From the NCBI RefSeq assembly GCF_004343035.1, contig NZ_SMCQ01000003.1, positions 164,754-228,753 of the forward strand: a stretch of 64,000 bases of DNA, given 5' to 3'. The notes under the pieces were generated by a model. That model had not been told where the DNA came from. It saw nothing but the letters and a program-made list of their open reading frames with translations, and ran no database searches. A program made the translations under genes and the position numbers. The first letter of the stretch is position 1. Each line of letters opens with the position of its first letter. Shown here piece by piece: positions 53,555 to 63,013 of the stretch. The stretch is from Longibaculum muris (lineage in GTDB: Bacteria > Bacillota_I > Bacilli_A > Erysipelotrichales > Coprobacillaceae).

Positions 53555-54394
53555 CTATTTTAATGAAAATTTATATAATTCATTGTAAAAATCGGACATG
53601 TTTTGAAGATAATGAGTTGGTGTTGTTTCACAAATCTGTTTAAAAACATGATTAAAATGTGATTGATCAAAATAATCATATTCATATGTTAAATCTAATA
53701 AATTCTTTTGATTGATTTCTTGAATCAGATGATTTACATTAACTATTCTTGAATATTTCTTTATTCCCATACCAATATATTGATGAAAATAACGATTTAA
53801 TTGACGTTCACTTTTATGTAATTGATTGGTTAATTCTAAAATAGAAAGTTGTCCATGATGAGTTTCAATCAATTTTAAAGATTCTAAAATAATTTCAGGA
53901 ATGTTATTTTTGGCAACTTCACGACATAACAACATATCAATAAAGTCAACCATTTCATCAAATGTATTCATATGTTCAATGGCTTTTGTTATGGTTTGAT
54001 AAAGCTTTGAGTTCATTATTGAAAGTTCAATCTTTTTATCCAAAAGTGAATCAATAGATTGACCTAAAACCTGATATAATCCTCCTGGTAAAAATTCAAC
54101 AAAGAAACGACATGGAAACGTATTTAAATCATTTTTAACTGTTACGATTTTAGTCGTAGGACCCCAAACCATAATACTTAAAGGATCATAGAATTTAAAA
54201 ACAAAACAACCACTTACATCGGGAATAAGATGAAGCACTTGATTTTCACCAATCAAATGATTTGGATTTTGAAAAGTAATTGTATAATGAGCAACAATAT
54301 CTTTCAAAGCTTCACTTGGTGCAATATAAAGATGATTATTTGTTTTTTGAATATATTTTCCAGTATATGTTTCAACTTGAAATTCCAAAGTCAT
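53555..54394 (-). CDS. AraC family transcriptional regulator
   Basis: A 279-residue regulator with an N-terminal ligand-binding region (about 1-150) and a C-terminal AraC double HTH (about 185-275): ILELTNQLHKSERQLNRYFHQYIGMGIKKY, then DLTYEYDYFDQSHFNHVFKQICETTPTHYL. A frame open to 54517 would start upstream of its own promoter. The transcription start is predicted near 54406, so the ATG at 54394 (or 54397), after GGAAGGA, was used. It follows the sucrose operon but has its own promoter; its targets are unknown. Confidence 0.85.
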   Translation of the reverse strand: MTLEFQVETYTGKYIQKTNNHLYIAPSEALKDIVAHYTITFQNPNHLIGENQVLHLIPDVSGCFVFKFYDPLSIMVWGPTTKIVTVKNDLNTFPCRFFVEFLPGGLYQVLGQSIDSLLDKKIELSIMNSKLYQTITKAIEHMNTFDEMVDFIDMLLCREVAKNNIPEIILESLKLIETHHGQLSILELTNQLHKSERQLNRYFHQYIGMGIKKYSRIVNVNHLIQEINQKNLLDLTYEYDYFDQSHFNHVFKQICETTPTHYLQNMSDFYNELYKFSLK

Positions 54395-54412
54395 CATTCC
54401 TTCCATGTTTTC

Positions 54413-54441
54413 ATTATATCGAAAGCTTTTATAATTGTCAT
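54413..54441 (-). promoter_or_regulatory. Sigma-A promoter of the AraC regulator
   Basis: ATGACA (54436-54441), 17-base spacer, TATAAT (54413-54418), only about 20 bases before the start codon. Confidence 0.72.
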
Positions 54442-54449
54442 GATATATC

Positions 54450-54497
54450 AAAAGGAAAATGACAATAAATATCATAATTACGATATCTATTGTCATT
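54450..54497 (-). terminator. Terminator of the sucrose operon
   Basis: A 16-bp stem (AATGACAATAGATATC with GATATTTATTGTCATT, one G-U pair) and an eight-base loop, followed by TTCCTTTT on the minus strand, 9 bases after the hydrolase stop. Confidence 0.82.
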
Positions 54498-54506
54498 GAT
54501 AATAGC

Positions 54507-55985
54507 TTATTTAACAATGATAGAAGAAAGTTTATAGAAATCTATAGTTGCTTCCATATGACTTTTTATAAATTGAATATTATCTTCATTTTCTAGTGAA
54601 TAGACACGACTTGTTAAAACATAACTTCCATCATTAATATATATTTCTAATGCTGAAGTATCAGAATAAATCCAAATATTGTTTATTGTTTCTAATTCAA
54701 TATGACGTTCATCTCGACCATATCCACATTCTTCAAATGCTAAAGTTAATAATTTTGATGATTGGTCATATTTTAAATATGCCCCTTTTCTTAATTGTAA
54801 GATAAAATCATCTGATTTTTGAATTGCTATACGCATTTCAAAGACATAACCATTCAAGTGACAATCATTGAAGTTTGAAACAGTTGTTTGAGTATGTGAT
54901 TGACGTAAGGCTTTCATTTCCTCAACTGGACTTTGATGAATTATTCCATTTTGTTGAGTCAATACACGTGGCATTGTCAATGCATGTTGCCATCCTCTTT
55001 CACAAGTTGGATTTGTATAATCAATATCTGGTAGTCCCATCCAACCAATTAAAATACGACGTCCTTGTTCATCTTCAAATGTTTGCGGAGCATAGAAATC
55101 AAATCCATAATCTAATTCTCTGAAATCTTTTAATGTATATGTTTGATTTTTAAAATCTATTTCAATAGGAAAATATCCTGATTGATAAACATTTTCATAA
55201 CGATAACCAACATGTGGTAAACCTTGAGGACAAGTGAGTAAGAATTGTTGGTGATCTAAATCAAATAAATCTGGACATTCCCACATATAACCAAATGATT
55301 CATTTGTTGTGATACACATTTTATATTGCCAATCTTTTAAATCAGTTCCTTCATAAATTAAAACACAACCTTGATCATCCATTGATCTTGCGCCTAAAAC
55401 CATATAATAACGATTATCTTTTTCATAAATCTTAGGATCACGAATATGACAGCTCATTTCTTGAGGATAATCATTTTGATTTAATAACCATTCTTTATCA
55501 GAAAAATGATAACCATCCTGACTTTCTACATGAACTAAGTTCTGTTCACGTCCAGCATAAATATAATCATATTCTTTATCAATTAATTTCACATTACCTG
55601 TATAGAAATAATGAATTGTATCATCTTTGATAAAAGCTGAGCCTGAATAAACTCCTCTTTCATCAACTCGAGAATCAGGGAACAAGACTGGTTCTCCTTG
55701 TTTAAAATGAAGCAAATCTGAACTTGTCATATGTCCCCATAACTTTGTTTGGCCTTCAACATCGAAAGGTGAATATTGGTAATAGATGTGGTAGGTTCCT
55801 TTGAATTGACATAAGCCATTTGGATCATTCACCCAACCTGTTTCTGGCATCAGATGGTAATGTAAACGCCATGGATCTTGTTTCACTTTTTCTCTTTGAG
55901 AAGCATATTCTTGATATTTTTTTTGATATTCTTCTTGATTCATTGATAATTCTTTATTCAGTAATTTTAATTGCTTCACATCCAT
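54507..55985 (-). CDS. scrB: Sucrose-6-phosphate hydrolase (GH32)
   Basis: It splits sucrose-6-phosphate into glucose-6-phosphate and fructose. The 492-residue GH32 enzyme has the nucleophile motif WVNDPNGL (about residue 50), the RDPK motif, and the acid/base motif WECPDLF, followed by the beta-sandwich C-domain. A GTG is in frame four codons upstream; the ATG at 55985 sits 8 bases after AAAGGTGA. It overlaps the 3' end of the PTS permease gene by 32 bases, so the two are translationally coupled. Confidence 0.94.
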   Translation of the reverse strand: MDVKQLKLLNKELSMNQEEYQKKYQEYASQREKVKQDPWRLHYHLMPETGWVNDPNGLCQFKGTYHIYYQYSPFDVEGQTKLWGHMTSSDLLHFKQGEPVLFPDSRVDERGVYSGSAFIKDDTIHYFYTGNVKLIDKEYDYIYAGREQNLVHVESQDGYHFSDKEWLLNQNDYPQEMSCHIRDPKIYEKDNRYYMVLGARSMDDQGCVLIYEGTDLKDWQYKMCITTNESFGYMWECPDLFDLDHQQFLLTCPQGLPHVGYRYENVYQSGYFPIEIDFKNQTYTLKDFRELDYGFDFYAPQTFEDEQGRRILIGWMGLPDIDYTNPTCERGWQHALTMPRVLTQQNGIIHQSPVEEMKALRQSHTQTTVSNFNDCHLNGYVFEMRIAIQKSDDFILQLRKGAYLKYDQSSKLLTLAFEECGYGRDERHIELETINNIWIYSDTSALEIYINDGSYVLTSRVYSLENEDNIQFIKSHMEATIDFYKLSSIIVK

Positions 55986-57870
55986 ATTGATTATCACCTT
56001 TCACAAGCATTTCTAATTTCTTATCTGCTGGTAAATTTGTTACAAGAACTGGTGTTTCAATTGAATAACCAGATTTTTGAATTTCATCAATATCAAACTC
56101 TAACATTAATGTTCCTTTTTTAACCATATCCCCTTGTTCAACATGTGTAACAAATGGTTTTCCTTCTAATTGAACTGTATCAATTCCACAATGGATAAGC
56201 ATTGCGATTCCTTGTGTAGTTGTTAATCCAATCGCATGTTTTGTTGGAAATACAAATTCAATACGACAATCATCAGGAGCATATACTTTTCCATCACTAG
56301 GAATAACAAGAATTCCGTCACCCATTGTTTTTGCAGCAAAGACACCATCACTACTTTCACTAATTTCTTTAACTTCACCACTTAATGGTAAAGCAACAGT
56401 TGCATCATTTTCAATATTTTCAGCAATTTCAATAACTTCTTGATTGTCTTGAGTTGTTTCAACAGCTTCTTTAGCTAATTGACGTTTTCCTAAAATAATT
56501 GTAAAGGCAAAAGCTACAACCATTGAGATTACTAATCCAATCGCAAAATCTAAATAATGACTTGGTAATACTGAGATAAATCCAGGAATCCCTGCTGCTC
56601 CTAAAGATTGAGCTAATGTTTTTGTAAATGCAATCCAAGCTGACCCACATGCACTACCAATACATGCTGCAATAAATGGATAACGTAATTTTAAGTTCAC
56701 ACCAAACATTGCTGGTTCAGTAATTCCAAGTAATGCTGAAATTCCTGAAGCACTACATAATGATTTGATCTTTTCATTTTGAGTTAATAATAATACAGCT
56801 AAGACCGCAGCCCCTTGTGCCACGTTACTCATTGAAGCAGTGACAAAGATAAAACTTCCACCTGTTGTTGCAGCATCAGCAATTAATTGTGTTTCAATCG
56901 CAATAAAGCTATGATGCATACCAGTAATAACAATTGGTGCATAGAATCCACCAAAGATTGCTCCACCAACAAATCCTAAAGTGTTATAAATCCATGAAAT
57001 TCCCATTGACATCCAATCACCTAAAGTACGCATTGCTGGACCAACGAATAAGAATGTTAAAAATGCTGTAACCATAATAGAAAGTAATGGTGTTGTTAAG
57101 TTATCTAACCAACTTGGTGTCACTTTATGCAATTTCTTTTCGATTGTTGCAAGAATAAATGAAACTAGTAAGATTGGTAAAACTGTTCCTTGATATCCAA
57201 CTGCTGGAATAGCTAAACCAAATAAATTCCAAGCAGGAATCTCAGCCCCAGTCCCTAAAGAATAAGCATTTAATAAATCAGGGTGAACCATAATCATCCC
57301 CATTGCTGCCCCTAAGAAAGGATTTCCACCAAATTTCTTCGTTGCACTAAAACCAATTAAGACTGGTAAAAAAGTAAATGGTGCATTAGAAAATGTATTT
57401 AACATTGAGGCAATACCACTTAATTGTGGATACATTGTCATAATAGATTGACCATCACCAAAGAATGGTGCACTTAAGACATTATATAATCCCATCAATA
57501 ACCCACCAGCAACGATAGCTGGAATAATTGGAACAAAAATATCACTTAATAATTTAACGGCTCTTTGAACATAATGACCTTCTTGTTTTTGTGGTTGCTT
57601 GTCACTAGATTCATTCACTTGATTCCCCAAAATCTTTAAGATTTCATCACAAACCATATTGACTGTTCCTGCTCCAATAATAATTTGATATTGACCATTT
57701 GTTGAAAAAGTTCCTTTTGCAACTTCAATTGCATCAATTGCTTTTTCATCAACCTTCGCTTCATCATTTAAGACAAAACGTAAACGTGTTGCACAGTGCG
57801 CAACTGACTGAATGTTTTCTTTACCACCGACTGCTTTAACAATTTGTTTCGCATCTTGACTATAATCCAT
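55954..57870 (-). CDS. scrA: PTS EIIBCA permease, sucrose type
   Basis: A 638-residue fused permease. EIIB (about 1-90) has the cysteine in SVAHCATRLRFVL; EIIC (about 100-460) has GITEPAMFGVNLKLRYPF; EIIA (about 490-630) has the histidine in LIHCGIDTVQLEG. This order is the sucrose/beta-glucoside family, and the overlapping GH32 gene points to sucrose. The ATG follows TGGAGG. Two GGAACCGRTAYC operators and a GCGC-type cre-like site surround its promoter, as expected for LacI-type control plus catabolite repression. Confidence 0.93.
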   Translation of the reverse strand: MDYSQDAKQIVKAVGGKENIQSVAHCATRLRFVLNDEAKVDEKAIDAIEVAKGTFSTNGQYQIIIGAGTVNMVCDEILKILGNQVNESSDKQPQKQEGHYVQRAVKLLSDIFVPIIPAIVAGGLLMGLYNVLSAPFFGDGQSIMTMYPQLSGIASMLNTFSNAPFTFLPVLIGFSATKKFGGNPFLGAAMGMIMVHPDLLNAYSLGTGAEIPAWNLFGLAIPAVGYQGTVLPILLVSFILATIEKKLHKVTPSWLDNLTTPLLSIMVTAFLTFLFVGPAMRTLGDWMSMGISWIYNTLGFVGGAIFGGFYAPIVITGMHHSFIAIETQLIADAATTGGSFIFVTASMSNVAQGAAVLAVLLLTQNEKIKSLCSASGISALLGITEPAMFGVNLKLRYPFIAACIGSACGSAWIAFTKTLAQSLGAAGIPGFISVLPSHYLDFAIGLVISMVVAFAFTIILGKRQLAKEAVETTQDNQEVIEIAENIENDATVALPLSGEVKEISESSDGVFAAKTMGDGILVIPSDGKVYAPDDCRIEFVFPTKHAIGLTTTQGIAMLIHCGIDTVQLEGKPFVTHVEQGDMVKKGTLMLEFDIDEIQKSGYSIETPVLVTNLPADKKLEMLVKGDNQYGCEAIKITE

Positions 57871-57895
57871 ATGTTTTCTCCTCCATTTTCATTAT

Positions 57896-57975
57896 GGTAC
57901 CGGTTCCTTGATTGTAGTATAGCGCTTTACAATATAATTGTCAATAGATTTTATTAAAAATATGATATCGGTTCC
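57896..57975 (-). promoter_or_regulatory. Sucrose operon promoter with two palindromic operators
   Basis: Promoter TTGACA (57939-57944), 17-base spacer, TATACT (57916-57921). Operator-like repeats GGAACCGGTACC (57896-57907) and GGAACCGATATC (57964-57975) lie 68 bases apart, one beyond the start, one upstream. AAAGCGCT overlaps the spacer and -10 box and resembles a cre core. Confidence 0.78.
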
Positions 57976-57997
57976 ACATTTTTTTTATAAATCATTA

Positions 57998-58024
57998 AAA
58001 AAAGAAAAAACAACCTCTCGGTTG
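57998..58024 (-). terminator. Terminator of the degV-metK-HdeD operon
   Basis: CAACC / GGTTG stem with a GAGA loop followed by TTTTTTCTTTTTTT on the minus strand, right after the HdeD-like gene. Confidence 0.85.
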
Positions 58025-58028
58025 CCTT

Positions 58029-58619
58029 CTATTTATCAATAGTTTTCCACTTTGCTTCAATGATATGATCTGCATCATAATCTTTTACAAAGCGTGAAAT
58101 ACAAAAGATAAAATATAAACTTTGAATACTATGAATCATTAAAGAAATCCCTAATAAGATAATTAAAGCTATTGATCCTTCCATTGGATTCATCAATAAT
58201 AAAATTGCAACAATAATCCCAATTAATCCTAAAACCAATGATAACCACCAATCTCGCATTTGATAATCCTTCATTTCTACTGCTAATTGTATATCAAAAA
58301 CACTTTCAATTAACATTGATAAAGCAATAGCAATAGGTAGAAAAATCAATACACCATGAGGATGAATCAATAATAAGAGACCAATTAATAAATTACATAG
58401 ACCTAAGCCTAAATCAAATCGAAAAAACAACCCCATAACACCCAATTTAAAATAACGAATAATTTCATAAATACCACTCACTAACATCAAAAAAGCTAAA
58501 ATATAACAAATCAAAAGTGCTGAAACATCTGGTTTGATGATCATAATTATTCCTAATATTAATGTACAAAGACTCACAATGATTGAGCATATTCGCATAT
58601 GTTTATAAAATTCTTTCAT
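58029..58619 (-). CDS. HdeD/DUF308 family membrane protein
   Basis: A 196-residue protein with six membrane helices in three hairpins, the repeated layout of DUF308/HdeD (for example IMIIKPDVSALLICYILAFLMLVSGIYEIIRYF and GLIGIIVAILLLMNP). Family members are linked to acid resistance in enterobacteria, but the role here is unknown. ATG after AGGTGAGGG. It is 7 bases after metK, so it belongs to the same transcript. Confidence 0.85.
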   Translation of the reverse strand: MKEFYKHMRICSIIVSLCTLILGIIMIIKPDVSALLICYILAFLMLVSGIYEIIRYFKLGVMGLFFRFDLGLGLCNLLIGLLLLIHPHGVLIFLPIAIALSMLIESVFDIQLAVEMKDYQMRDWWLSLVLGLIGIIVAILLLMNPMEGSIALIILLGISLMIHSIQSLYFIFCISRFVKDYDADHIIEAKWKTIDK

Positions 58620-58626
58620 CTTTCCC

Positions 58627-59793
58627 TCACCTTTTATTTAATAGTTTTTGTAATGGTTTCACTAAATCCGTTTGTTCCCAAGGCATTGTCGATGCATTGT
58701 TGCCAAAGTGACCATAACAAGCGACTCTAGAGTAAATTGGTTTATTTAATTGAAAACGTTTAATAATAGCTGCTGGTCGTAAATCTACAAGATTTAAAAT
58801 TGATTGATAAATTTCAGATTGAGGAACCTTTTCACTTTGATATGTATCAATATAAAGTGAGACAGGTTGAGCTAATCCAATCGCATAACTTAATTGAACT
58901 TCACATTCATCAGCCAATCCACTTGCCACAATATTTTTAGCAATATATCTAGCCATATAAGCCCCACTTCGATCAACCTTCGTTGCATCTTTACCAGAAA
59001 AAGCTCCACCACCATGACGTGCATATCCACCATAACTATCAACAATTAACTTTCTTCCCGTTAATCCTGAATCCCCAGCTGGTCCACCAACGACGAATCG
59101 TCCTGTAGGATTGATAAAAATCTGGGTTTGATGATCAAGCATATCTTGTGGTAATGTAGGTAAAATCACATGACTGGTAATATCTTCACGTAAAGTCGCA
59201 ATATCTACATCTTCTCGATGCTGACTAGAAACAACGACTGTGGAAATACGTACTGGCTGATTATTTTCATATTCAACTGTGACCTGAGTTTTTCCATCTG
59301 GCAAAAGATAAGCAAGTTCACCCGTCTTTCTAACGAGTTCCAGACGTTTAGCAAGCGCATGAGCAAGTTCAATTGGTAAAGGCATATAATGTTGTGTCTG
59401 ACAGCAAGCATAGCCAAACATCATTCCTTGATCACCTGCCCCATTATCCAATTCTTCTGATGAATAACAACGATTGACTCCTAAAGCAATATCTGGAGAT
59501 TGTTCATCTAAATCAACAATAATCTGGCAATTCGTTCCATCAAAACCTCTATTCATTGCAGTATAACCAATTTCATTAATGACTTCTTTTGTAACCTCAA
59601 CATAATCTACTTTTGCAGTTGTTGTGACTTCTCCAAAAATATGAACTTGATTAGTTGTACATGTTACTTCACAGGCTACTCTTGCATTTGGATCTTGAAG
59701 TAAAATTTCATCCAGTATTTTATCAGCAATTTGATCACACACTTTATCTGGATGACCACAAGTCACTGATTCAGATGTAAAATACTTTTTCAT
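58627..59793 (-). CDS. metK: S-adenosylmethionine synthetase
   Basis: It makes SAM from methionine and ATP. The 388-residue product has the family motifs [50 protein letters not shown] and [19 protein letters not shown] follows AAAGGAGG. Only 22 bases separate it from the degV gene, so it has no leader of its own and no SAM riboswitch is visible. It could be controlled by the degV promoter. Confidence 0.96.
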   Translation of the reverse strand: MKKYFTSESVTCGHPDKVCDQIADKILDEILLQDPNARVACEVTCTTNQVHIFGEVTTTAKVDYVEVTKEVINEIGYTAMNRGFDGTNCQIIVDLDEQSPDIALGVNRCYSSEELDNGAGDQGMMFGYACCQTQHYMPLPIELAHALAKRLELVRKTGELAYLLPDGKTQVTVEYENNQPVRISTVVVSSQHREDVDIATLREDITSHVILPTLPQDMLDHQTQIFINPTGRFVVGGPAGDSGLTGRKLIVDSYGGYARHGGGAFSGKDATKVDRSGAYMARYIAKNIVASGLADECEVQLSYAIGLAQPVSLYIDTYQSEKVPQSEIYQSILNLVDLRPAAIIKRFQLNKPIYSRVACYGHFGNNASTMPWEQTDLVKPLQKLLNKR

Positions 59794-59815
59794 ATTTGAC
59801 CTCCTTTAAGGTTTA

Positions 59816-60679
59816 TTATTTTTCTATTGCTTGACTGATTCCCATACCAAATGCACATGGACCAACATGAGCACTCACACTCATTGTGAGTGGATTATAT
59901 TCTACATCATATTGATCAAATGATTTTCTCACTAAATCAACCCATTTGTCTGTATCTTCTTGATTTTCATAACTACCTGTCACACTTATTCTTAAACGTG
60001 CACCATCTTTTGATAGTTCTTGAACAGCCAAGTGCATAGCCTCAATAAGTTTTCTTTGACAATTCAATGTCCCTCTTACTTTTGCATAAGCATCTAATCG
60101 TTCACCTTTAATGATTAATAATGGTTTGATACTTAAAATCGTTCCAATCGCTGCCCCAGCAGGTGTCACTCTCCCACTCGCTTTTAAATATTCTAATGTA
60201 CTCACACCAACATAAACAATTGAATTATATGCAGTTTCCTCCAACCTCTTTTTAATTTGATGAGCATTATATCCTAATTTTCTTAATCCAATAGCATCTT
60301 CAACAGAATGCTTTAAAGTTATTGAAATACGATGATTATTAACAACTTCAACACGACCATGATAATCCTGAGCTAAAGCAAGGGCTGTTTCACATGAGCC
60401 ACTTAAACCACTGGACATAGGAATATATACAATTTCATCATAACCAAGTTCAAAAATATGATTCCATAGATTTTCAACTTCAAAAGGTGACGGCTGAGAT
60501 GTTGAAACCTTGCGATGATTTGCTAAAACCTGAAAAAACTGAATATGATCAAGATTCACACCTTCATAATAAGTCTTTCCTTCAATAATAATTGGCATTG
60601 CCACAACAAAAACATTTTTTTCACTTGCTTCTTTTTCAAAGATTCCACTATTACTATCAGTTACAATCGCGGTTTGCAT
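59816..60679 (-). CDS. DegV family fatty-acid-binding protein
   Basis: A 287-residue protein with the DegV fold: TDSNSGIFEKEA at the N-terminus, the phosphate-like site YIPMSSGLSGSCETA, and HVGPCAFGMGI at the C-terminus. Some DegV relatives (FakB) carry fatty acids for phosphorylation; a FakA kinase is not seen here. ATG after AAGAGGAAG. It is first in an operon with metK and the HdeD-like gene. Confidence 0.9.
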   Translation of the reverse strand: MQTAIVTDSNSGIFEKEASEKNVFVVAMPIIIEGKTYYEGVNLDHIQFFQVLANHRKVSTSQPSPFEVENLWNHIFELGYDEIVYIPMSSGLSGSCETALALAQDYHGRVEVVNNHRISITLKHSVEDAIGLRKLGYNAHQIKKRLEETAYNSIVYVGVSTLEYLKASGRVTPAGAAIGTILSIKPLLIIKGERLDAYAKVRGTLNCQRKLIEAMHLAVQELSKDGARLRISVTGSYENQEDTDKWVDLVRKSFDQYDVEYNPLTMSVSAHVGPCAFGMGISQAIEK

Positions 60680-60696
60680 GATTTCACTTCCTCTTT

Positions 60697-60737
60697 ATTA
60701 AAAAATCACCACAACCTTTATTCAGTGGTGGTGATTT
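60697..60737 (-). terminator. Terminator of the radical SAM gene
   Basis: AAATCACCAC / GTGGTGATTT stem of 10 bp with a variable loop, followed by TTTAAT on the minus strand; it sits between the radical SAM stop and the DegV start. Confidence 0.82.
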
Positions 60738-60744
60738 GAGATGA

Positions 60745-62100
60745 TTAATCATCACTGTCTTTATCATTTTGACTCTTTTGCCATAATTCATCAGCTACAG
60801 GTTTCCAGTTTTGAGCATATTGATCACATTTTGAACATAAATGCTCACTTGATTCTGGAGATTGTAAATCTGTTGAATGGGCTCCTGATTCTTTGACTAT
60901 CGCACGTAAAAATTCAGGATTTTCTAACATTGGACATGGCCTTAACATATTTTCATTAAAAGGCTGCGCATTATGATAAGCCATCATAATTGGTGATTGT
61001 AAGATTTCTAACAAAGTCTTTTCTCTAATGTTTGAATCTGAATAGTGAATAAAGACACATGGATCAACATCACCATTTGCATTAATATGTAAATAACGTC
61101 GACCACCAGCAACACAGCCACCAACATATTCACCATCATTTTGAAAATCAATCGCAAATAATGGTTTTTCCACACGATATTTTCTGATTCTATGATATAT
61201 TTCTTCACGCTGTTTAGGGGTTGGCATTAATGCTGGAACAGCATCATTTCCAACTGGCATATAATGAAAATACCAAATAAAATAAACTCCCATTTCAATT
61301 AATTTATCATAAAATTCTTCAGAAGTAATTGAATCAAAATTCGCACTTGTATAACAAGCAGAAATCCCATAAATCAATTTTTTACGATGCAGCAATTCAA
61401 TCGCATGAATAACTTTTTGATAAACCCCTTCACCACGACGACCATCAGTTGCATCTTCAAAACCTTCTAGTGAAATAGCTGGAACAAAGTTTCCAACTTC
61501 TAACATCTGATCAGCAAAAGCTTCATCAATCAATGTTGCATTCGTAAAACATAAAAAGACACAATCAGAATGCTTCTTACATAGACGAATTAAATCATCT
61601 TTACGTACAAGTGGTTCTCCACCAGTATATATATACATATAAATTCCTAATTCTTTTCCTTGTGAAATAATATTATCAATTTCATCATAAGTTAAATTAA
61701 GTTTATTTCCATATTCAGCAGCCCAACATCCTGTACAATGTAAATTACAAGCTGATGTTGGATCTAATAAAATAGTCCAAGGTATATTGCATTGATATTT
61801 TTCACGATTGGCTTCTTGTTTTGGCCAACCTGCTAAAGCCGCATTAATAAAGAAGTTAACGGCTGTTGTTTGCATAACATGTGGATCAATATCATTAATA
61901 ATACGATGAATAAAAGGATAGTAAGGATGATTTGGATCTGTCATTGCCTCTCTTACAAGTTTACGTTGTGGTATAAATTCATCTCCTGCAAATTTATCCG
62001 CCCAATCCATAAGTTTTAACATGTTTGTATCTGGATCTTTATAAAGGTAATGAAATGCCTGTTCAAGTCCAAATTTTTTTAGTGTTTTTGAAATATCCAT
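60745..62100 (-). CDS. Radical SAM/SPASM protein
   Basis: A 451-residue radical SAM enzyme. The cluster motif is CNLHCTGC (about residue 117), with the SAM-binding TGGEPL following. A C-terminal SPASM-like domain holds further cysteines (GGCVAGG, CVFIHYS, PCPM, CSKCDQY). The first 110 residues are a separate helical domain. No peptide substrate gene is adjacent, so it may modify a protein or small molecule. ATG follows AAGGAGGG. A TetR regulator lies 186 bases upstream on the same strand and may control it. Confidence 0.9.
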   Translation of the reverse strand: MDISKTLKKFGLEQAFHYLYKDPDTNMLKLMDWADKFAGDEFIPQRKLVREAMTDPNHPYYPFIHRIINDIDPHVMQTTAVNFFINAALAGWPKQEANREKYQCNIPWTILLDPTSACNLHCTGCWAAEYGNKLNLTYDEIDNIISQGKELGIYMYIYTGGEPLVRKDDLIRLCKKHSDCVFLCFTNATLIDEAFADQMLEVGNFVPAISLEGFEDATDGRRGEGVYQKVIHAIELLHRKKLIYGISACYTSANFDSITSEEFYDKLIEMGVYFIWYFHYMPVGNDAVPALMPTPKQREEIYHRIRKYRVEKPLFAIDFQNDGEYVGGCVAGGRRYLHINANGDVDPCVFIHYSDSNIREKTLLEILQSPIMMAYHNAQPFNENMLRPCPMLENPEFLRAIVKESGAHSTDLQSPESSEHLCSKCDQYAQNWKPVADELWQKSQNDKDSDD

Positions 62101-62219
62101 AATAAACCCTCCTTGTTTGTTTATGAATTTTATGTAGGTTCATCTATCTAAAAAATATTTGATATCTACGTTTTTTTCATAATTCAAGTATAGAAGATAA
62201 ACAAAACACTTACCACTGT

Positions 62220-62254
62220 GAAAAAAAACGATTTCTACTATTTTAGTAGAAATC
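62220..62254 (-). terminator. Terminator of the TetR gene
   Basis: Perfect GATTTCTACTA / TAGTAGAAATC stem with a three-base loop, followed by CGTTTTTTTT on the minus strand. Confidence 0.88.
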
Positions 62255-62286
62255 ATTTAAATTCATCAAAATTTAGACAAAACCCT

Positions 62287-62853
62287 TTATTTATCTATTT
62301 TCTTTTTTTCTTTATTAATAATATGTTCAATTGTTCCTTCAAAAATATCATTTAATTCTTCAATTGATTCATCAACATCATCCTTCATGCCATTCCAAAT
62401 AAACTTAATCAAGAAACCTAATAACATATAACAACATGCACTCGCAATCATATGTTGATTATCTTCACTTAATACTTTATCCACATCTTTTTTTTGAACC
62501 AAATGAAAAGCAATAACATCTAAAGTATCAAAAACATACTTTTCTATACGATCTCTAGAAATCGAATTAAATATATGATTAACAATATCAGGATTATCTT
62601 GAACATCATGAAAAATCATCTTTAAAGCATCTTTCCAATAAAGATTCAAATCTTTTTCTTCAAAATATTTAATTTCTCTAATATGTAGCCATGTATCTAA
62701 CAAATCATAAATGTCATGATAATGATAATAAAACGTATTAGAACTAATATCACATCTAGCAACAATAGCTGATACAGTTATTTTATCAAATGGCATTTCT
62801 TTAAGCATATCTTGAAATGTTTGGATAATTGCTCGTTGTGTATAATTTGCCAT
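62287..62853 (-). CDS. TetR/AcrR family transcriptional regulator
   Basis: A 188-residue regulator. The N-terminal TetR HTH is complete (KITVSAIVARCDISSNTFYYHYHDIYDLLDTW, about 20-52), then a helical ligand domain with two hydrophobic helices (CCYMLLGFLIKFIW). The layout resembles the DhaS-type TetR branch. ATG at 62853 after GAGGACAGATT was chosen; the frame to 62889 has no ribosome site. It is probably autoregulated through the inverted repeat at its promoter and may control the radical SAM gene. Confidence 0.88.
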   Translation of the reverse strand: MANYTQRAIIQTFQDMLKEMPFDKITVSAIVARCDISSNTFYYHYHDIYDLLDTWLHIREIKYFEEKDLNLYWKDALKMIFHDVQDNPDIVNHIFNSISRDRIEKYVFDTLDVIAFHLVQKKDVDKVLSEDNQHMIASACCYMLLGFLIKFIWNGMKDDVDESIEELNDIFEGTIEHIINKEKKKIDK

Positions 62854-62932
62854 AATCTGTCCTCTTTCATATTCCCTATCCAAAAACAATCCCCATATTT
62901 CTCAAAATCAATCATTCCTATTTGTCGTCTCC

Positions 62933-62961
62933 ATTATATAAAATTCAAGACAAAAAAGCAA
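62933..62961 (-). promoter_or_regulatory. Sigma-A promoter of the TetR gene
   Basis: TTGCTT (62956-62961), 17-base spacer, TATAAT (62933-62938). TTGTCT and AGACGACAA flank the -10 box as an interrupted inverted repeat, a possible autoregulatory operator. Confidence 0.72.
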
Positions 62962-62974
62962 TAAAACTACCCTC

Positions 62975-62999
62975 TAATCAAAAAAGGGCAACTGCCCTA
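62975..62999 (-). terminator. Terminator of the TauE/SafE gene
   Basis: AGGGC / GCCCT stem with an AGTT loop followed by TTTTTTG on the minus strand. Confidence 0.78.
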
Positions 63000-63013
63000 T
63001 TCATTACTTTTCT

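Noticed and set aside
54458..54497. Long inverted repeat as an AraC operator
   Set aside because: A continuous 16-bp stem right after the hydrolase stop with a T-rich tail is better explained as the sucrose operon terminator.
59794..59815. SAM riboswitch before metK
   Set aside because: Only 22 bases separate degV and metK, too short for any SAM aptamer.
62230..62254. Perfect repeat as a TetR operator for the radical SAM gene
   Set aside because: It is followed by CGTTTTTTTT in the TetR transcript direction and fits a terminator better.
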